Source: Corynebacterium timonense
Lineage (GTDB): Bacteria; Actinomycetota; Actinomycetes; Mycobacteriales; Mycobacteriaceae
Direction of reading: 5' to 3'
DNA: 64,000 nucleotides
Assembly: GCF_900105305.1 (NCBI RefSeq)
Contig: NZ_LT629765.1
Span: forward strand, 1,178,001-1,242,000
Positions 8,635-17,729 of this stretch are shown piece by piece. The stretch's first letter is position 1, and each line of letters begins with the position of its first letter. The notes under the pieces were generated by a model. It was not told where the DNA came from. It saw nothing but the letters and a program-made list of their open reading frames with translations, and searched no databases. The translations under genes and the position numbers were made by a program.

Positions 8635-9534
8635 TCAGTGCTCTCGCGCGGCGGCGCGGTGAGCTCCACCGCGGCGCGCCCGTCGCGCGGAAAACCGCCC
8701 GTCGGAGTGCGTCACGTCGATCGGCTGGTGGTAGGCGCGCGAGACGTTATCCGAGGTGATGACGTCTTCAATGAGCCCCTGGGCGACGACTTCTCCTTCG
8801 TCGAGGAGCAGAGCGTGCGTGAAACCGTAGGGGATCTCTTCAAGGTGGTGCGTGATCATCACAATCGCGGGGGCGTCCGGGTCGAGCGCGAGGTCGCCGA
8901 GGTAGGTCACCAGGTCCTCGCGCCCGCCGAGGTCCATCCCGGCGGCGGGCTCGTCCATAATGAGCAGCTCCGGGTTGGTCATGATCGCGCGGGCGATGAG
9001 GACGCGCTTCTTTTCGCCGTCGGAAAGCGTGCCCCACGTCCTGTCCATGAGGTGAAGAGCGCCGACCTGCTCGAGCACCTCGAGGGCTTGCTCGTAATCC
9101 ATCTCGTCGTAGTCCTCGCGCCATCGGCCCAAGATGGCGTAACCCGCCGAGACGACGAGGTCTTTGACCTTTTCGTTCTGGGGCACGCGGTGGGCGATGG
9201 CAGAGGAGGTCACGCCTATCGACGCCCGAAGGTCCCGCATATCCGTGCGGCCCAGCCGCTCCCCCAACACGAACGCCACGCCCGAGGAGGGAAACTCCTG
9301 CGCCGAGGCGACCCGGATCAGGGTCGTCTTGCCGGCGCCGTTCGGGCCAACGACCACCCACCGTTCGTCGAGTTCGACCTGCCAGTCCACCGGGCCGACG
9401 AGCCTCTGGCCGTCGCGGACGACGTCCACGCCACGAAAGTCGATCATGAGGTCGGGGTCGGTCACGGGTTCTATGCCAGAGCCAGAGCCAAATTCGAGGC
9501 CAGGATTCGTCGTTGCGTCAGTCACGCCCTCCAT
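8635..9534 (-). CDS. ABC transporter ATP-binding protein (YlmA/ModF-like)
   Basis: 299 aa from ATG 9534; the frame runs further upstream but lacks family-like sequence there. Walker A is VVVGPNGAGKTTL, the signature is TLSDGEKKRVLIARA (LSDGE instead of LSGGQ), Walker B is LLIMDEPAAGMD, and the switch His is in MITHHLEEIP. No permease gene is adjacent, so it is an orphan ATPase whose partner lies elsewhere or which has a non-transport role. It is divergent from glgE; the 137-bp gap contains a GCGCGCC/GGCGCGC hairpin near 9546-9577. Confidence 0.82.
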   Translation of the reverse strand: MEGVTDATTNPGLEFGSGSGIEPVTDPDLMIDFRGVDVVRDGQRLVGPVDWQVELDERWVVVGPNGAGKTTLIRVASAQEFPSSGVAFVLGERLGRTDMRDLRASIGVTSSAIAHRVPQNEKVKDLVVSAGYAILGRWREDYDEMDYEQALEVLEQVGALHLMDRTWGTLSDGEKKRVLIARAIMTNPELLIMDEPAAGMDLGGREDLVTYLGDLALDPDAPAIVMITHHLEEIPYGFTHALLLDEGEVVAQGLIEDVITSDNVSRAYHQPIDVTHSDGRFSARRARRGGAHRAAAREH

Positions 9535-9671
9535 TTTGTCGTAAAACGCGCGCCAGTGGCAGACCCGGCGCGCGCCACGGCGAGTGGCTACTGTGGGGCG
9601 GGTACACGGCGTCGCGGCCCCGCGGCCGCGCACCAGACCTTCTGAGCAGCACGCGAGTAAGGACGGCACCC

Positions 9672-11702
9672 ATGATTGGACGCTTTGGTATCGACGACGT
9701 TCGCCCCCAGGTTTCCGGGCGGGCCCTTCCCGCGAAAGCAGTCGTGGGCGAGGTTGTCCCGGTTTCTGCCCTCGTCTGGCGCGAGGGCCACGACGCCGTC
9801 GCCGCCACGCTCGTGCTCACCCGGCCGGACGGCGAGCAGCTCACCGTGGCCATGCAGCCGGAGACGTACCGCCCCGACTACGTCCACGCCGTGTTCGTTC
9901 CCGGCACGGAAGGGCTGTGGCGCTTCCGCATCGACGCCTGGAGCGACGTCATGGCCACATGGCGCAATGCGGTGACAAAGAAGTTCAACGCTGGCCAGGG
10001 CGCGGACGAGCTGGCCAACGACATCGCCCACGGCATCGAGTTGTTCGAGGCGGCCGCGGCGCAGACCCCCGCCCCGGGCCGCGAGGTGCTCGAGGGCGCC
10101 GCCCGCGCACTCGCCGACGACACCCTCCCCCTCGCCCGGCGGCTCGCGCCGGGCGTGAGCGACGACGTGCGTGAGGTGCTCGAGGCCCACCCGCTGCGCG
10201 AGATGCTCACCCGCGGCCCGGTGTGCGACGTCCTCGTCGAGCGCCGCGAGGCCCTGGTTAACTCGTGGTACGAGCTGTTTCCGCGCTCCACCGGTGGCGT
10301 CGACGAGGCGGGCCGTCCTGTCCACGGGACGTGGGCCACGACCGCCGAGCACCTCGAACGCGTCGCGGCCATGGGCTTCGACACCGTCTACTTCCCGCCC
10401 ATCCACCCCATCGGCGAGGTCAACCGCAAGGGCCGCAACAACACCCTCGTGGCGGAGGAGGGAGACGTCGGCTCCCCGTGGGCCATCGGCTCCGCCGCGG
10501 GCGGACACGACGCCTTCCACCCGTTGCTCGGCGGGGAACAAGAGTTTATGGCGATGAAGGCCCGCGCCGACGAGCTGGGCCTCGAGATCGCCCTCGACTT
10601 CGCGCTGCAGGCCGCTCCGGATCACCCCTGGGCCGCCGAACACCCCGAGTTTTTCACCGTGCTCGCCGACGGCACCATCGCCTACGCCGAAAACCCGCCG
10701 AAGAAGTACCAGGACATCTACCCGATCAACTTCGACAACGCCCCCGACGCCCTCTACGCGGAAATCTACCGCGTCCTCATGTACTGGGTGGGCTTGGGCA
10801 TTACCACCTTCCGTGTGGACAACCCCCACACCAAGCCGGTGAACTTCTGGCACTGGCTCATCACGAAGGTCCACGAGACCCACCCGCAGGTCATCTTCCT
10901 CGCTGAGGCCTTCACTCGCCCGCCGCGCATGTACGGCCTGTCGAAGGCGGGCTTCTCGCAGTCCTACACCCACTTCACGTGGAAGACGACGAAAGCCGAG
11001 CTCACCGACTTCGCAGGTCTGCTTGTCGACGTCTCCGACGTCTCCCGCCCCAACCTCTTCGTCAACACCCCCGACATCCTCCACTCCTCGCTGCAGACCG
11101 GCGGGCGCGCCGCCTTCGCCATCCGCGCCACCCTCGCCGCGACCATGAGCCCCCTGTGGGGCGTCTACTCGGGCTTCGAGCTCTACGAAAGCGTGCCCGT
11201 GCACGACGGCAGCGAGGAGTACCTCGACTCGGAGAAGTACGAGCTGCGCCCGCGCGACTTCGCTGCCGCTCTCGCGCGCGGCGACTCGCTCGAGCCCTAT
11301 CTCACCTTGCTCAACCGCATCCGGCGTGACAACCCTGCCTTGCAGCAGCTGCGCCAGATCCGCTTCCATGAGGCCGCCAACGAGCAGATCATCGCCTACT
11401 CCAAGGTCGACGCCGTCACCGGCAACGCCGTCCTCGTCGTGGTCAACCTCGACCCACACGTCACCCAAGAATCCACGGTGCTCGTCGACGCCGAGGCCAT
11501 CGGTCTAAACCAAGGCGACAGCTTCGAGGTTCACGACCTCATCAGCGGCGAAAACTACACGTGGCGCGCCGGCGGCGACAACTTCGTGCGCTTGGCCCCC
11601 GAAGGCAACGTGGCTCACATCTTCCGCCTGCCGGACGTCGCCACGCAGCGCCGCGACGCGCTCGCCTACCGCCGGATTTCTGACCACGACTACCGGCCCT
11701 AA
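9672..11702 (+). CDS. glgE: Alpha-1,4-glucan:maltose-1-phosphate maltosyltransferase GlgE
   Basis: 676 aa from ATG 9672. GlgE (GH13_3) transfers maltosyl units from maltose-1-phosphate to glucans. The N-terminal beta domain (GRFGIDDVRPQVSGRALPAK) is followed by the GH13 barrel: YFPPIHPIGEVNRKGRNN, the nucleophile Asp in ITTFRVDNPHTKPVNFW, the acid/base Glu in VIFLAEAFTRPP and the stabilising Asp in FVNTPDILHSSLQTGG. It is co-directional with glgB 67 bp downstream, together forming the actinobacterial glycogen pathway that begins with trehalose or maltose-1-phosphate. Its length fits the family. Confidence 0.96.
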   Translation: MIGRFGIDDVRPQVSGRALPAKAVVGEVVPVSALVWREGHDAVAATLVLTRPDGEQLTVAMQPETYRPDYVHAVFVPGTEGLWRFRIDAWSDVMATWRNAVTKKFNAGQGADELANDIAHGIELFEAAAAQTPAPGREVLEGAARALADDTLPLARRLAPGVSDDVREVLEAHPLREMLTRGPVCDVLVERREALVNSWYELFPRSTGGVDEAGRPVHGTWATTAEHLERVAAMGFDTVYFPPIHPIGEVNRKGRNNTLVAEEGDVGSPWAIGSAAGGHDAFHPLLGGEQEFMAMKARADELGLEIALDFALQAAPDHPWAAEHPEFFTVLADGTIAYAENPPKKYQDIYPINFDNAPDALYAEIYRVLMYWVGLGITTFRVDNPHTKPVNFWHWLITKVHETHPQVIFLAEAFTRPPRMYGLSKAGFSQSYTHFTWKTTKAELTDFAGLLVDVSDVSRPNLFVNTPDILHSSLQTGGRAAFAIRATLAATMSPLWGVYSGFELYESVPVHDGSEEYLDSEKYELRPRDFAAALARGDSLEPYLTLLNRIRRDNPALQQLRQIRFHEAANEQIIAYSKVDAVTGNAVLVVVNLDPHVTQESTVLVDAEAIGLNQGDSFEVHDLISGENYTWRAGGDNFVRLAPEGNVAHIFRLPDVATQRRDALAYRRISDHDYRP

Positions 11703-11727
11703 GCCTGTCGGCTTTCCGGTAGCGTCA
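11703..11727 (+). terminator. Weak stem-loop after glgE
   Basis: AAGCC-TGTC-GGCTT directly follows the glgE stop and is followed by a short CCGG, not a T-run. It could attenuate read-through into glgB but is too weak to be called a clear terminator. Confidence 0.3.
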
Positions 11728-11769
11728 ATTCCACACACCCCGCACAAACACCACACCCGAAGGACCACT

Positions 11770-13965
11770 ATGACGGGCATCGACCCCTCGCTTCTCATCC
11801 CCGAGCACGATAAAGAGCGCCTGTTAGCATGTACGCACCACGCGCCGCACGACTTCTACGGCTGGCACCCCACCGCCTCGGGATCGGTCGTGCGCACGCG
11901 GATGCTTGGGGCACGCCGCGTCGAGCTGCTCATCCACAACACCCACGTGGACATGGTCGACGCCGGTGACGACATCTGGGTCGCCGCCCTCGACGACGAG
12001 CACGCGCCCGACTACCGCCTGCGCGTGACCTATCCCGAGGGCGAGCCCGTCCTCGTGGCGGACCCATACCATTTCCTGCCCACGCTCGGCCAGCTCGACC
12101 TGCACCTTATCGGCGAGGGCCGCCATGAGCGCCTCTGGGAGGTGCTGGGCGCCAACGTGCGCACCTACACCACCACCCTCGGCGAGGTCTCGGGCACCTC
12201 GTTTGCCGTGTGGGCCCCCAACGCGCGCGGCGTAGCCGTGGTGGGAGAGTTCTGCACGTGGAACCCCAGCCAGTACCCGATGCGTGCCCTCGGCTCCTCC
12301 GGCGTGTGGGAGATCTTCATCCCCGGCATCGGCCCCGGCACCACCTACAAGTTCGCAGTGCACAACGCCGACGGCGAGCGCGTGGATAAGGCCGACCCGC
12401 TGGCCAAACAGACGCTCGCGCCGCCAGAGACGGTCTCCGTCGTCGCCGACGCCTCCGCCTACGAGTGGGGCGACGGCGAATGGATGAGCGCGCGCCCCGG
12501 CATCGACCCGACAAACGCGCCGATGAGCGTTTACGAGTGCCACATCGGCTCCTGGAAGCAGGGGGCGAACTACCGCACCCTCACCGAGGAGCTCGTGCCC
12601 TACCTCGTCGACAACGGATTCACCCACGTCGAGTTCCTGCCCGTCGCCGAGCACCCCTTCGGAGGCTCGTGGGGCTACCAAGTCTCGGGCTACTACGCCC
12701 CCACCGCCCGCTGGGGCACCCCCGACGACTTCCGCGCCCTCGTCGACGCCCTCCACGCCCACGGCATCGGCGTCATCGTGGACTGGGTCCCGGCCCACTT
12801 TCCCAAGGATGCCTGGGCGCTTGCCCGCTTCGACGGCACGGCGCTCTACGAGCACCCCGACTGGCGCCGCGGCGAACAGAAAGAATGGGGCACCTATGTC
12901 TTTGACTTCGGCCGCAACGAGGTGCGCAACTTCCTCGTCGCCAACGCGCTGTACTGGTGCGAGGAGTTCCACCTCGACGGCCTACGCGTCGACGCAGTCG
13001 CCTCCATGCTCTACCTCGACTACTCCCGCCAGCCCGGAGAGTGGCTGCCCAACCAGCAGGGCGGGCGCGAAAACTGGGACGCCGTCCAGTTCCTCCAGGA
13101 GATGAACGCCACGGTCCACCGCACTCACCCCGGCGTACTCACCATCGCCGAGGAGTCCACCGCCTGGCCGGGGGTGACCGCCCAAACCAGCTCCGACGGC
13201 TTGGGCTTCAGCCTGAAATGGAACATGGGGTGGATGAACGACACCCTTGAGTACTTTTCCCTCGACCCAGTGCATCGCTCCCACCACCACAACGAGATCA
13301 CCTTCTCCCTCGTCTACGCCTTTTCCGAGCGCTACGTCCTGCCCTTCTCCCACGACGAGGTCGTGCACGGGAAAGGCTCTCTGTGGGGCCGCATGCCCGG
13401 CGACGACTGGAACAAGGCCGCCGGGTTGCGCGCCCTCTTCGGCTACATGTACTCCCACCCCGGCAAACAGCTGATGTTCATGGGCTGCGAGTGGGGCCAG
13501 ACCACGGAGTGGGACGAAGCGCACTCCATCAACTGGGACAACGTCTCCGGCGGCTGGGGCCACGAGTACCACCGCGGCATCCAGCGCCTCGTTCGCGACC
13601 TCAACCTGGTCTACCGCGACACCCCCGCCCTATTCTCTCAGGACAACACGCCGATGGGTTTCCAATGGGTCAAGGGCGACGACGCCAACCACAACGTCCT
13701 CGCCTACGTGCGCTGGGGCGTCGACGCTGCCCCCCTCCTCGCCGTGGTCAACCTCTCGGGGACCTCGCATGCCGGCTACCGCCTCGGTTTTCCAGAGCCG
13801 GGCTCGTGGGAGCTGGTGATCAACACCGACGACTCCATCTACGGCGGCGCCGGCAACGACATCCCGCGCCACGTGCACACCGAGCCGACCCCGTGGGACA
13901 ACCTCGATCAGTCGGTCGCCCTGCACCTGCCCGCCCTCAGCGTGCAGTACTACCGGCTGGTTTAG
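11770..13965 (+). CDS. glgB: 1,4-alpha-glucan branching enzyme GlgB
   Basis: 731 aa from ATG 11770, preceded by GAAGGACC. It makes alpha-1,6 branches in glycogen. Order: an N1 domain, a CBM48 domain (TSFAVWAPNARGVAVVGEF), the GH13 barrel with EFLPVAEHPFGGSWGYQ, the nucleophile in LDGLRVDAVASMLYLDY, the acid/base Glu in LTIAEESTAWPGV, and the stabilising Asp in LPFSHDEVVHGKGS, then a C-terminal beta domain. Full length for the family. Its stop TAG overlaps the stop of the convergent thioredoxin-like gene by three bases. Confidence 0.97.
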   Translation: MTGIDPSLLIPEHDKERLLACTHHAPHDFYGWHPTASGSVVRTRMLGARRVELLIHNTHVDMVDAGDDIWVAALDDEHAPDYRLRVTYPEGEPVLVADPYHFLPTLGQLDLHLIGEGRHERLWEVLGANVRTYTTTLGEVSGTSFAVWAPNARGVAVVGEFCTWNPSQYPMRALGSSGVWEIFIPGIGPGTTYKFAVHNADGERVDKADPLAKQTLAPPETVSVVADASAYEWGDGEWMSARPGIDPTNAPMSVYECHIGSWKQGANYRTLTEELVPYLVDNGFTHVEFLPVAEHPFGGSWGYQVSGYYAPTARWGTPDDFRALVDALHAHGIGVIVDWVPAHFPKDAWALARFDGTALYEHPDWRRGEQKEWGTYVFDFGRNEVRNFLVANALYWCEEFHLDGLRVDAVASMLYLDYSRQPGEWLPNQQGGRENWDAVQFLQEMNATVHRTHPGVLTIAEESTAWPGVTAQTSSDGLGFSLKWNMGWMNDTLEYFSLDPVHRSHHHNEITFSLVYAFSERYVLPFSHDEVVHGKGSLWGRMPGDDWNKAAGLRALFGYMYSHPGKQLMFMGCEWGQTTEWDEAHSINWDNVSGGWGHEYHRGIQRLVRDLNLVYRDTPALFSQDNTPMGFQWVKGDDANHNVLAYVRWGVDAAPLLAVVNLSGTSHAGYRLGFPEPGSWELVINTDDSIYGGAGNDIPRHVHTEPTPWDNLDQSVALHLPALSVQYYRLV

Positions 13966-14822
13966 AACAGCGCGGACGCCAGGTTCGTGCGTGCGGTGAT
14001 GACGCGCGGATCTGAGGCGTCGAAAAGCGTGAAAAGCTCAAGAAGGCGTTCCTTGGCGCGCGGCTCGGCCGTAACCAGCTCGGTCAGCCGCGCGAACGCC
14101 TTTTCTGGGGCCCCGGCCACGACCTCGGCGTCGGCCGCCGCAAGCTGCTTATCGACGTCCCCGGGGGCCGCCTCGGCCTCCGCAATCGGGTCTGTTTCGC
14201 GGTTGTCCGGGTCGAGGCGCTTGAGCACCCCGACCGTGGCCTTCGCCTGCGCGATCTCGGGGTTGTTCGGCTCCTCGGCGAGCAGCGCGTCGTAGACCTC
14301 GATCGCCGCGTCGAAGTCCCCCCTGTTCAGCGCCTCGGTCGCCGCGTCCAAGCGCGGGTCTTCGTGCGGCTGCTCCTGACCGGGTTCCTCGTCTCCCAGC
14401 CCCTCGAGCTGCGGGCCGATCTGCGCAACAAGCGCTGCCACCCACTGCTCGAGCTGCGCGCGCGGCTGCCCACCCTCGAAACTGGTCACGGGGCGGCCCG
14501 CCGCGAGCGCGAGCGTCGTGGGCACGCTGCGCACCCCGAGCATCTGCGCGAGCATCGGGTGGGCGTCCGCGTCGACGTAGGCCACCCGGAACGCCCGCTG
14601 GCCGTCCGCCAGCTCCCGGAAGGTGGCCTTGAGCTCGTCCGATTGCGGCGAGCGCGCGGAGCCCACCACGACGATGACGGGCACCTGCACAGAACGCTTG
14701 AGCACCTCCTCCTCGAGGTTGTCCTGGGTGGCCTCGATAAAGGCCTGAAAACCCGCGTGCGCCCCGCTGCCCTGCTGCGCCAGCCCCGGCAGGTCGACCG
14801 CTCCTGCTTCAAAGTCCGCCAT
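13962..14822 (-). CDS. Redox-inactive thioredoxin/TPR protein (YbbN/CnoX-like)
   Basis: 286 aa. Residues ~30-130 have a thioredoxin fold (VPVIVVVGSARSPQSDELK ... LGVRSVPTTLALAAGRPV with the cis-Pro). The WCxxC site is replaced by SARSPQ, so it cannot be a dithiol oxidoreductase. A linker rich in Glu/Pro/Gln follows, then TPR-like helices (DAATEALNRGDFDAAIEVYDALLAEEPNNPEIAQAKA). This matches the YbbN/CnoX layout, holdase-like chaperone partners of Hsp60/Hsp70 systems. Function here is by family only. Confidence 0.8.
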   Translation of the reverse strand: MADFEAGAVDLPGLAQQGSGAHAGFQAFIEATQDNLEEEVLKRSVQVPVIVVVGSARSPQSDELKATFRELADGQRAFRVAYVDADAHPMLAQMLGVRSVPTTLALAAGRPVTSFEGGQPRAQLEQWVAALVAQIGPQLEGLGDEEPGQEQPHEDPRLDAATEALNRGDFDAAIEVYDALLAEEPNNPEIAQAKATVGVLKRLDPDNRETDPIAEAEAAPGDVDKQLAAADAEVVAGAPEKAFARLTELVTAEPRAKERLLELFTLFDASDPRVITARTNLASALF

Positions 14823-14827
14823 GTGCT

Positions 14828-15136
14828 TTACTCCTCGCTTTCAAAGTGCTTGTTTAACGATTCCATCTTCTGGTGCAGCATGTCCGAGTACCCAGGCCGG
14901 ATGTCCGCCTTGACCACGAGCGACACCCGCGGAGAGACCTCGACCACGGCCTGCGTGGCCCGCTTGATCACGTCCATGACCTCGTCCCACTCGCCCTCCA
15001 CGGTGGTAAACATCGCGGTGGTCTCGTGCGGCAATCCGGACTCACGTACCACACGCACCGCCCGTGCCACCGCCGCGGACATCTCCGCGTGCGCGTTGTC
15101 CGTCACGGTGGGGGCAACCGAAAAAGCAGCAATCAT
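14828..15136 (-). CDS. MTH1187-family (DUF77) thiamine-binding-type protein
   Basis: 102 aa, starting MIAAFSVAPT with ARAVRVVRESGLPHETTAMFTTVEGEWDEVMDVI, the ferredoxin-like fold pattern of the MTH1187/YkoF-like family (PF01910). Some members bind thiamine or its precursor; the cellular role is not established. It is five bases upstream of the thioredoxin-like gene and probably co-transcribed with it. Confidence 0.75.
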   Translation of the reverse strand: MIAAFSVAPTVTDNAHAEMSAAVARAVRVVRESGLPHETTAMFTTVEGEWDEVMDVIKRATQAVVEVSPRVSLVVKADIRPGYSDMLHQKMESLNKHFESEE

Positions 15137-15146
15137 GGGCTCTAGC

Positions 15147-15434
15147 TTAGCGACGCCCCCAGCACCCCTTATGCCAGTGCCGCCGGTCCTCGGCCCCGCG
15201 CCCCGTCTCCTTCGGCCACGCCACCACGTGCGCGACCCCGGGCGGGATGTTCTGGTTGCACCCCGGGCACACGTAGTACTTCGTCGCAGCCGCGGCGCCG
15301 ATCGCGCGCACGAGGTAGGGCTCCCCGCGTGTCCACGACGGCCCCTCCACCTCCTGCGTGCCCAGAAACGTCGACCCGTCGCGGGGGAGGATATACGCGG
15401 GCGTCGTGCGGGCCCTCCTGTTGCGCCGCGGCAT
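15147..15434 (-). CDS. Small basic protein with treble-clef-like Cys/His cluster, next to nucS
   Basis: 95 aa, very basic N-terminus (MPRRNRRART). A probable zinc site is formed by YYVCPGCNQNIPPGVAHVVAW and HWHKGCW (CxxC...HxxxC spacing). I recognise it only as a small protein conserved beside nucS in actinobacteria; no function is known to me. It starts three bases after the nucS stop on the same strand, so co-transcription with the mismatch-repair nuclease is likely. Confidence 0.65.
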   Translation of the reverse strand: MPRRNRRARTTPAYILPRDGSTFLGTQEVEGPSWTRGEPYLVRAIGAAAATKYYVCPGCNQNIPPGVAHVVAWPKETGRGAEDRRHWHKGCWGRR

Positions 15435-15437
15435 GGC

Positions 15438-16130
15438 CTAGAACAACCTCAGCTCGTTCGACTGGATCCCCCGCAGCTCGTCGTAGTCGAGGACAAGGCA
15501 GCGAAAGCCCCGATCCTCCGCGAGCGTCCGGGCCTGGGGTTTGATCTCCTGGGCGGCAAAAACCCCGGTGACGGGCGCGAGCAGGTCGTCCCGGTTGAGC
15601 AACTCAACGTAACGGCTTAGCTGCTCCACGCCGTCAATGCCACCGCGGCGCTTGACCTCCACCGCAACCGTGTGCCCGCAGGAGTCGCGCGCCAGCAGGT
15701 CCACCGGCCCGATCGCCGTCGGGTATTCCCTCCTGATGAGCGAGTAGCCCTCGCCGAGAGTCGTGATGTGCTCCGCGAGCAGCTTTTGCAGGTGCGCCTC
15801 CACCCCGTCTTTGACCAGTCCCGGGTCCACTCCGAGCTCCACAGACGTGTCGTGGATAACCTCCTCCAGCGTGATCCGCAACTGCTCGCCTCCCGCGTTT
15901 TCCACGATCCACATCGTCTCGCCCGTGTCCGCCCCGTCCACGTCGAGGACCGTTTCCTCCGTCAAGGTGCACGGGGACGTCATCCAGTTCAGGGGCTTAT
16001 ATGCGCGGTCGTCCGCGTGGATGGAGACGGACCCGTCGGCCTTGACCATGATCAGTCGCTTCGCTGAGGGCAGATGCGCGTCGAGGCGCCCCACGTAGTC
16101 AACCGAGCACTGGGCAATGATCAAACGCAT
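15438..16130 (-). CDS. nucS: Mismatch-specific endonuclease NucS (EndoMS)
   Basis: 230 aa from ATG 16130. NucS cuts both strands at mismatches and is the non-canonical mismatch-repair enzyme of actinobacteria that lack MutS/MutL. The N-terminal half is the beta-sandwich DNA-binding domain ([16 protein letters not shown]). The C-terminal half is a RecB-like nuclease with [22 protein letters not shown], containing the catalytic D and ExK. The C-terminal tail, [12 protein letters not shown], ends in the family's beta-clamp-interacting type of motif. The DUF2550 gene is 29 bp upstream on the same strand. Confidence 0.95.
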   Translation of the reverse strand: MRLIIAQCSVDYVGRLDAHLPSAKRLIMVKADGSVSIHADDRAYKPLNWMTSPCTLTEETVLDVDGADTGETMWIVENAGGEQLRITLEEVIHDTSVELGVDPGLVKDGVEAHLQKLLAEHITTLGEGYSLIRREYPTAIGPVDLLARDSCGHTVAVEVKRRGGIDGVEQLSRYVELLNRDDLLAPVTGVFAAQEIKPQARTLAEDRGFRCLVLDYDELRGIQSNELRLF

Positions 16131-16159
16131 GCACCCAGCGTACCGCCCTCCGGCGGAGC

Positions 16160-16624
16160 CTAGGCCTTGCCCCTCCCCCGGTGCGCTAGGTAGGCCTTGT
16201 AGGCACTTCCGCGCTGCTGCTGGCGCCGGTCCGGCGCCGACTCAACCCAAGATACGAGCGCCATCTGGGCGTGTCGCTCGCCGGCAAACTCGAAGTTGCC
16301 GGACGAGCTGGTGATCTCCATGACCACCGCGACCTCCGGCATGAAGTCGCGCTCCTGCTCCGTGAGCTCGCGGAAGCCCGTGATCGTGATTTCCCGCCGA
16401 TCCAGCACGAGGTCGTGGCAGAACGACAGCGAGCGAAGCTTGAAAAACTCCAGCTCCTCCCCCGAGTAGCGCAACACCCCGTGGCGCCAGCCGTGAAGCC
16501 CGCTCGCGGGGAGCTTTCGAAAAAGTCCTTGGGCGCCAGAGTTGCGGAACCTGAGGAAGCGCCACGCCGCGGCAACCCCCGCTACGACGCAGACGAGCAG
16601 CACCGCAACAAACGCAAACTTCAT
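16160..16624 (-). CDS. DUF2550-family membrane-anchored protein
   Basis: 154 aa from ATG 16624. A single N-terminal membrane helix ([20 protein letters not shown]) is followed by a soluble domain with [23 protein letters not shown], typical of actinobacterial DUF2550 proteins. In relatives this gene directly follows atpC; here an IS3 element separates them. A function is not known. Starting further upstream would put polar sequence before the helix and is unlikely. Confidence 0.8.
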   Translation of the reverse strand: MKFAFVAVLLVCVVAGVAAAWRFLRFRNSGAQGLFRKLPASGLHGWRHGVLRYSGEELEFFKLRSLSFCHDLVLDRREITITGFRELTEQERDFMPEVAVVMEITSSSGNFEFAGERHAQMALVSWVESAPDRRQQQRGSAYKAYLAHRGRGKA

Positions 16625-16674
16625 CTGCCGCCCCTTCCTCTTCACCGGTCCGTCTCCTTCTCGTACAGCCGGCA

Positions 16675-16702
16675 CATATAAACCCGACGTCGACGCGTTG
16701 AA
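16675..16702 (-). promoter_or_regulatory. Candidate promoter of the DUF2550-nucS unit
   Basis: On the minus strand TTCAAC (16702-16697) and TATATG (16680-16675) are separated by 16 bases, about 50 bases before the DUF2550 start. A near-palindrome GAATTGTAATTC (16705-16716) lies just upstream and could be an operator. With the IS element now between atpC and this gene, its own promoter may matter more than in relatives. Confidence 0.4.
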
Positions 16703-16735
16703 GGGAATTGTAATTCTCCCCGGTACAGAAGCAAA

Positions 16736-16749
16736 CCGACAAAAGTCGG
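16736..16749 (-). terminator. Short hairpin that may be the native end of the atp operon
   Basis: CCGAC-AAAA-GTCGG; on the minus strand the stem is followed by TTTGC. Read in the atp direction it lies after atpC but is now 1.4 kb further away because of the IS3 insertion. Confidence 0.35.
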
Positions 16750-16869
16750 AGTCCCGCGGCAACGCGACCGGCGCGGAACCGGGCTGAGTCGAGGCTTGTC
16801 ACCAGCGCACACGAGACGCGAAAATCCCCCGCCGTTGAACTAGCCCCCGAAAGTTGGACTGGTTTAATT

Positions 16870-17691
16870 CTAGGCGGTTAGGGTTTCCAGGGTCTGATTC
16901 CGGTATTGCATCGGGGTCAGGCCCTTGAGTCGTTGTTGGAGTCGTTGCGTGTTGTACCACTGGATGTACTCGTCGAGCGCGGCGGTGAATTGCTCAATGG
17001 TGTCGAAGACTTCTCCGTGGAACATTTCGGTTTTCAGGTGGCCGAAGAAGTTCTCCATGACTGCGTTGTCGTAGCAATTGCCTTTGCGTGACATTGACTG
17101 GACTCCATGGTGCTGGCTAATCAGGGTGCGCCAGGATGAGTGCTGGTACTGGAATCCTTGATCGGTGTGGATCATCCAGCCCGGCTCTGGAGCACACGCT
17201 TCGATCGCCTGCGCCAACGAGGCCGAGGTCAACGCTGTGGTTGGCGATGTGGCCACTGTGTGGGCGACGATTGCGCGGTCGAACAGGTCCATCACCGGTG
17301 AGAGATACACCTTGCGGCCGGCGACCTTGAACTCGGTGACGTCGCTGACGAAAACAGAGTTGGGCTTATCCGGGGTGAAGTTGCGCTCGAGTGTGTTCTC
17401 GGCGATGTGACTGGTTGTGCCTGTGTAGGAGATGTAGGGCCTGCGCTGGCGGATCTTGGCCTTCAAGCCCATCTCACGCATGAGCTTTAAGACAAGTTTG
17501 TGGTTAACTATCCAGCCCTGGTTACGAAGGTCGAGCAGTACCCGCCGGTAGCCGTAGCGGTGTTTGTTGCGCTCGAAACTGTCCCGGATCGCCTGTTTGA
17601 GCTCGGCATGTTTATCCGGTGCGGTGAGTCGTTTCTGGTGGTAGAAGAATGTCGAGCGTGCCATACCGGCCGCATCCAGGAGGTACTCCAA
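16870..17691 (-). CDS. IS3-family transposase OrfB (DDE integrase domain)
   Basis: 273 aa counted from the first ATG. The real product is probably an OrfAB fusion made by -1 frameshifting, since the frame is open upstream to the slippery run at 17763 and encodes family-like IAGLEEPGTRLKAQAIVILKS. An HTH_21 region (AGMARSTFFYHQKR, RYGYRR) precedes the rve domain: DDE residues are in FVSDVTEFKV, MIHTDQGFQYQHS and NCYDNAVMENFFGHLKTE. Full length, with no stops or gaps. Confidence 0.92.
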   Translation of the reverse strand: MEYLLDAAGMARSTFFYHQKRLTAPDKHAELKQAIRDSFERNKHRYGYRRVLLDLRNQGWIVNHKLVLKLMREMGLKAKIRQRRPYISYTGTTSHIAENTLERNFTPDKPNSVFVSDVTEFKVAGRKVYLSPVMDLFDRAIVAHTVATSPTTALTSASLAQAIEACAPEPGWMIHTDQGFQYQHSSWRTLISQHHGVQSMSRKGNCYDNAVMENFFGHLKTEMFHGEVFDTIEQFTAALDEYIQWYNTQRLQQRLKGLTPMQYRNQTLETLTA

Positions 17692-17729
17692 GCGGTGGTG
17701 TGACTTGAGGATGACGATCGCCTGGGCTT

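Noticed and set aside
9588..11468. 626-codon antisense frame over glgE
   Set aside because: Val/Gly/Glu-rich shadow caused by high GC codon bias; glgE has full catalytic motifs.
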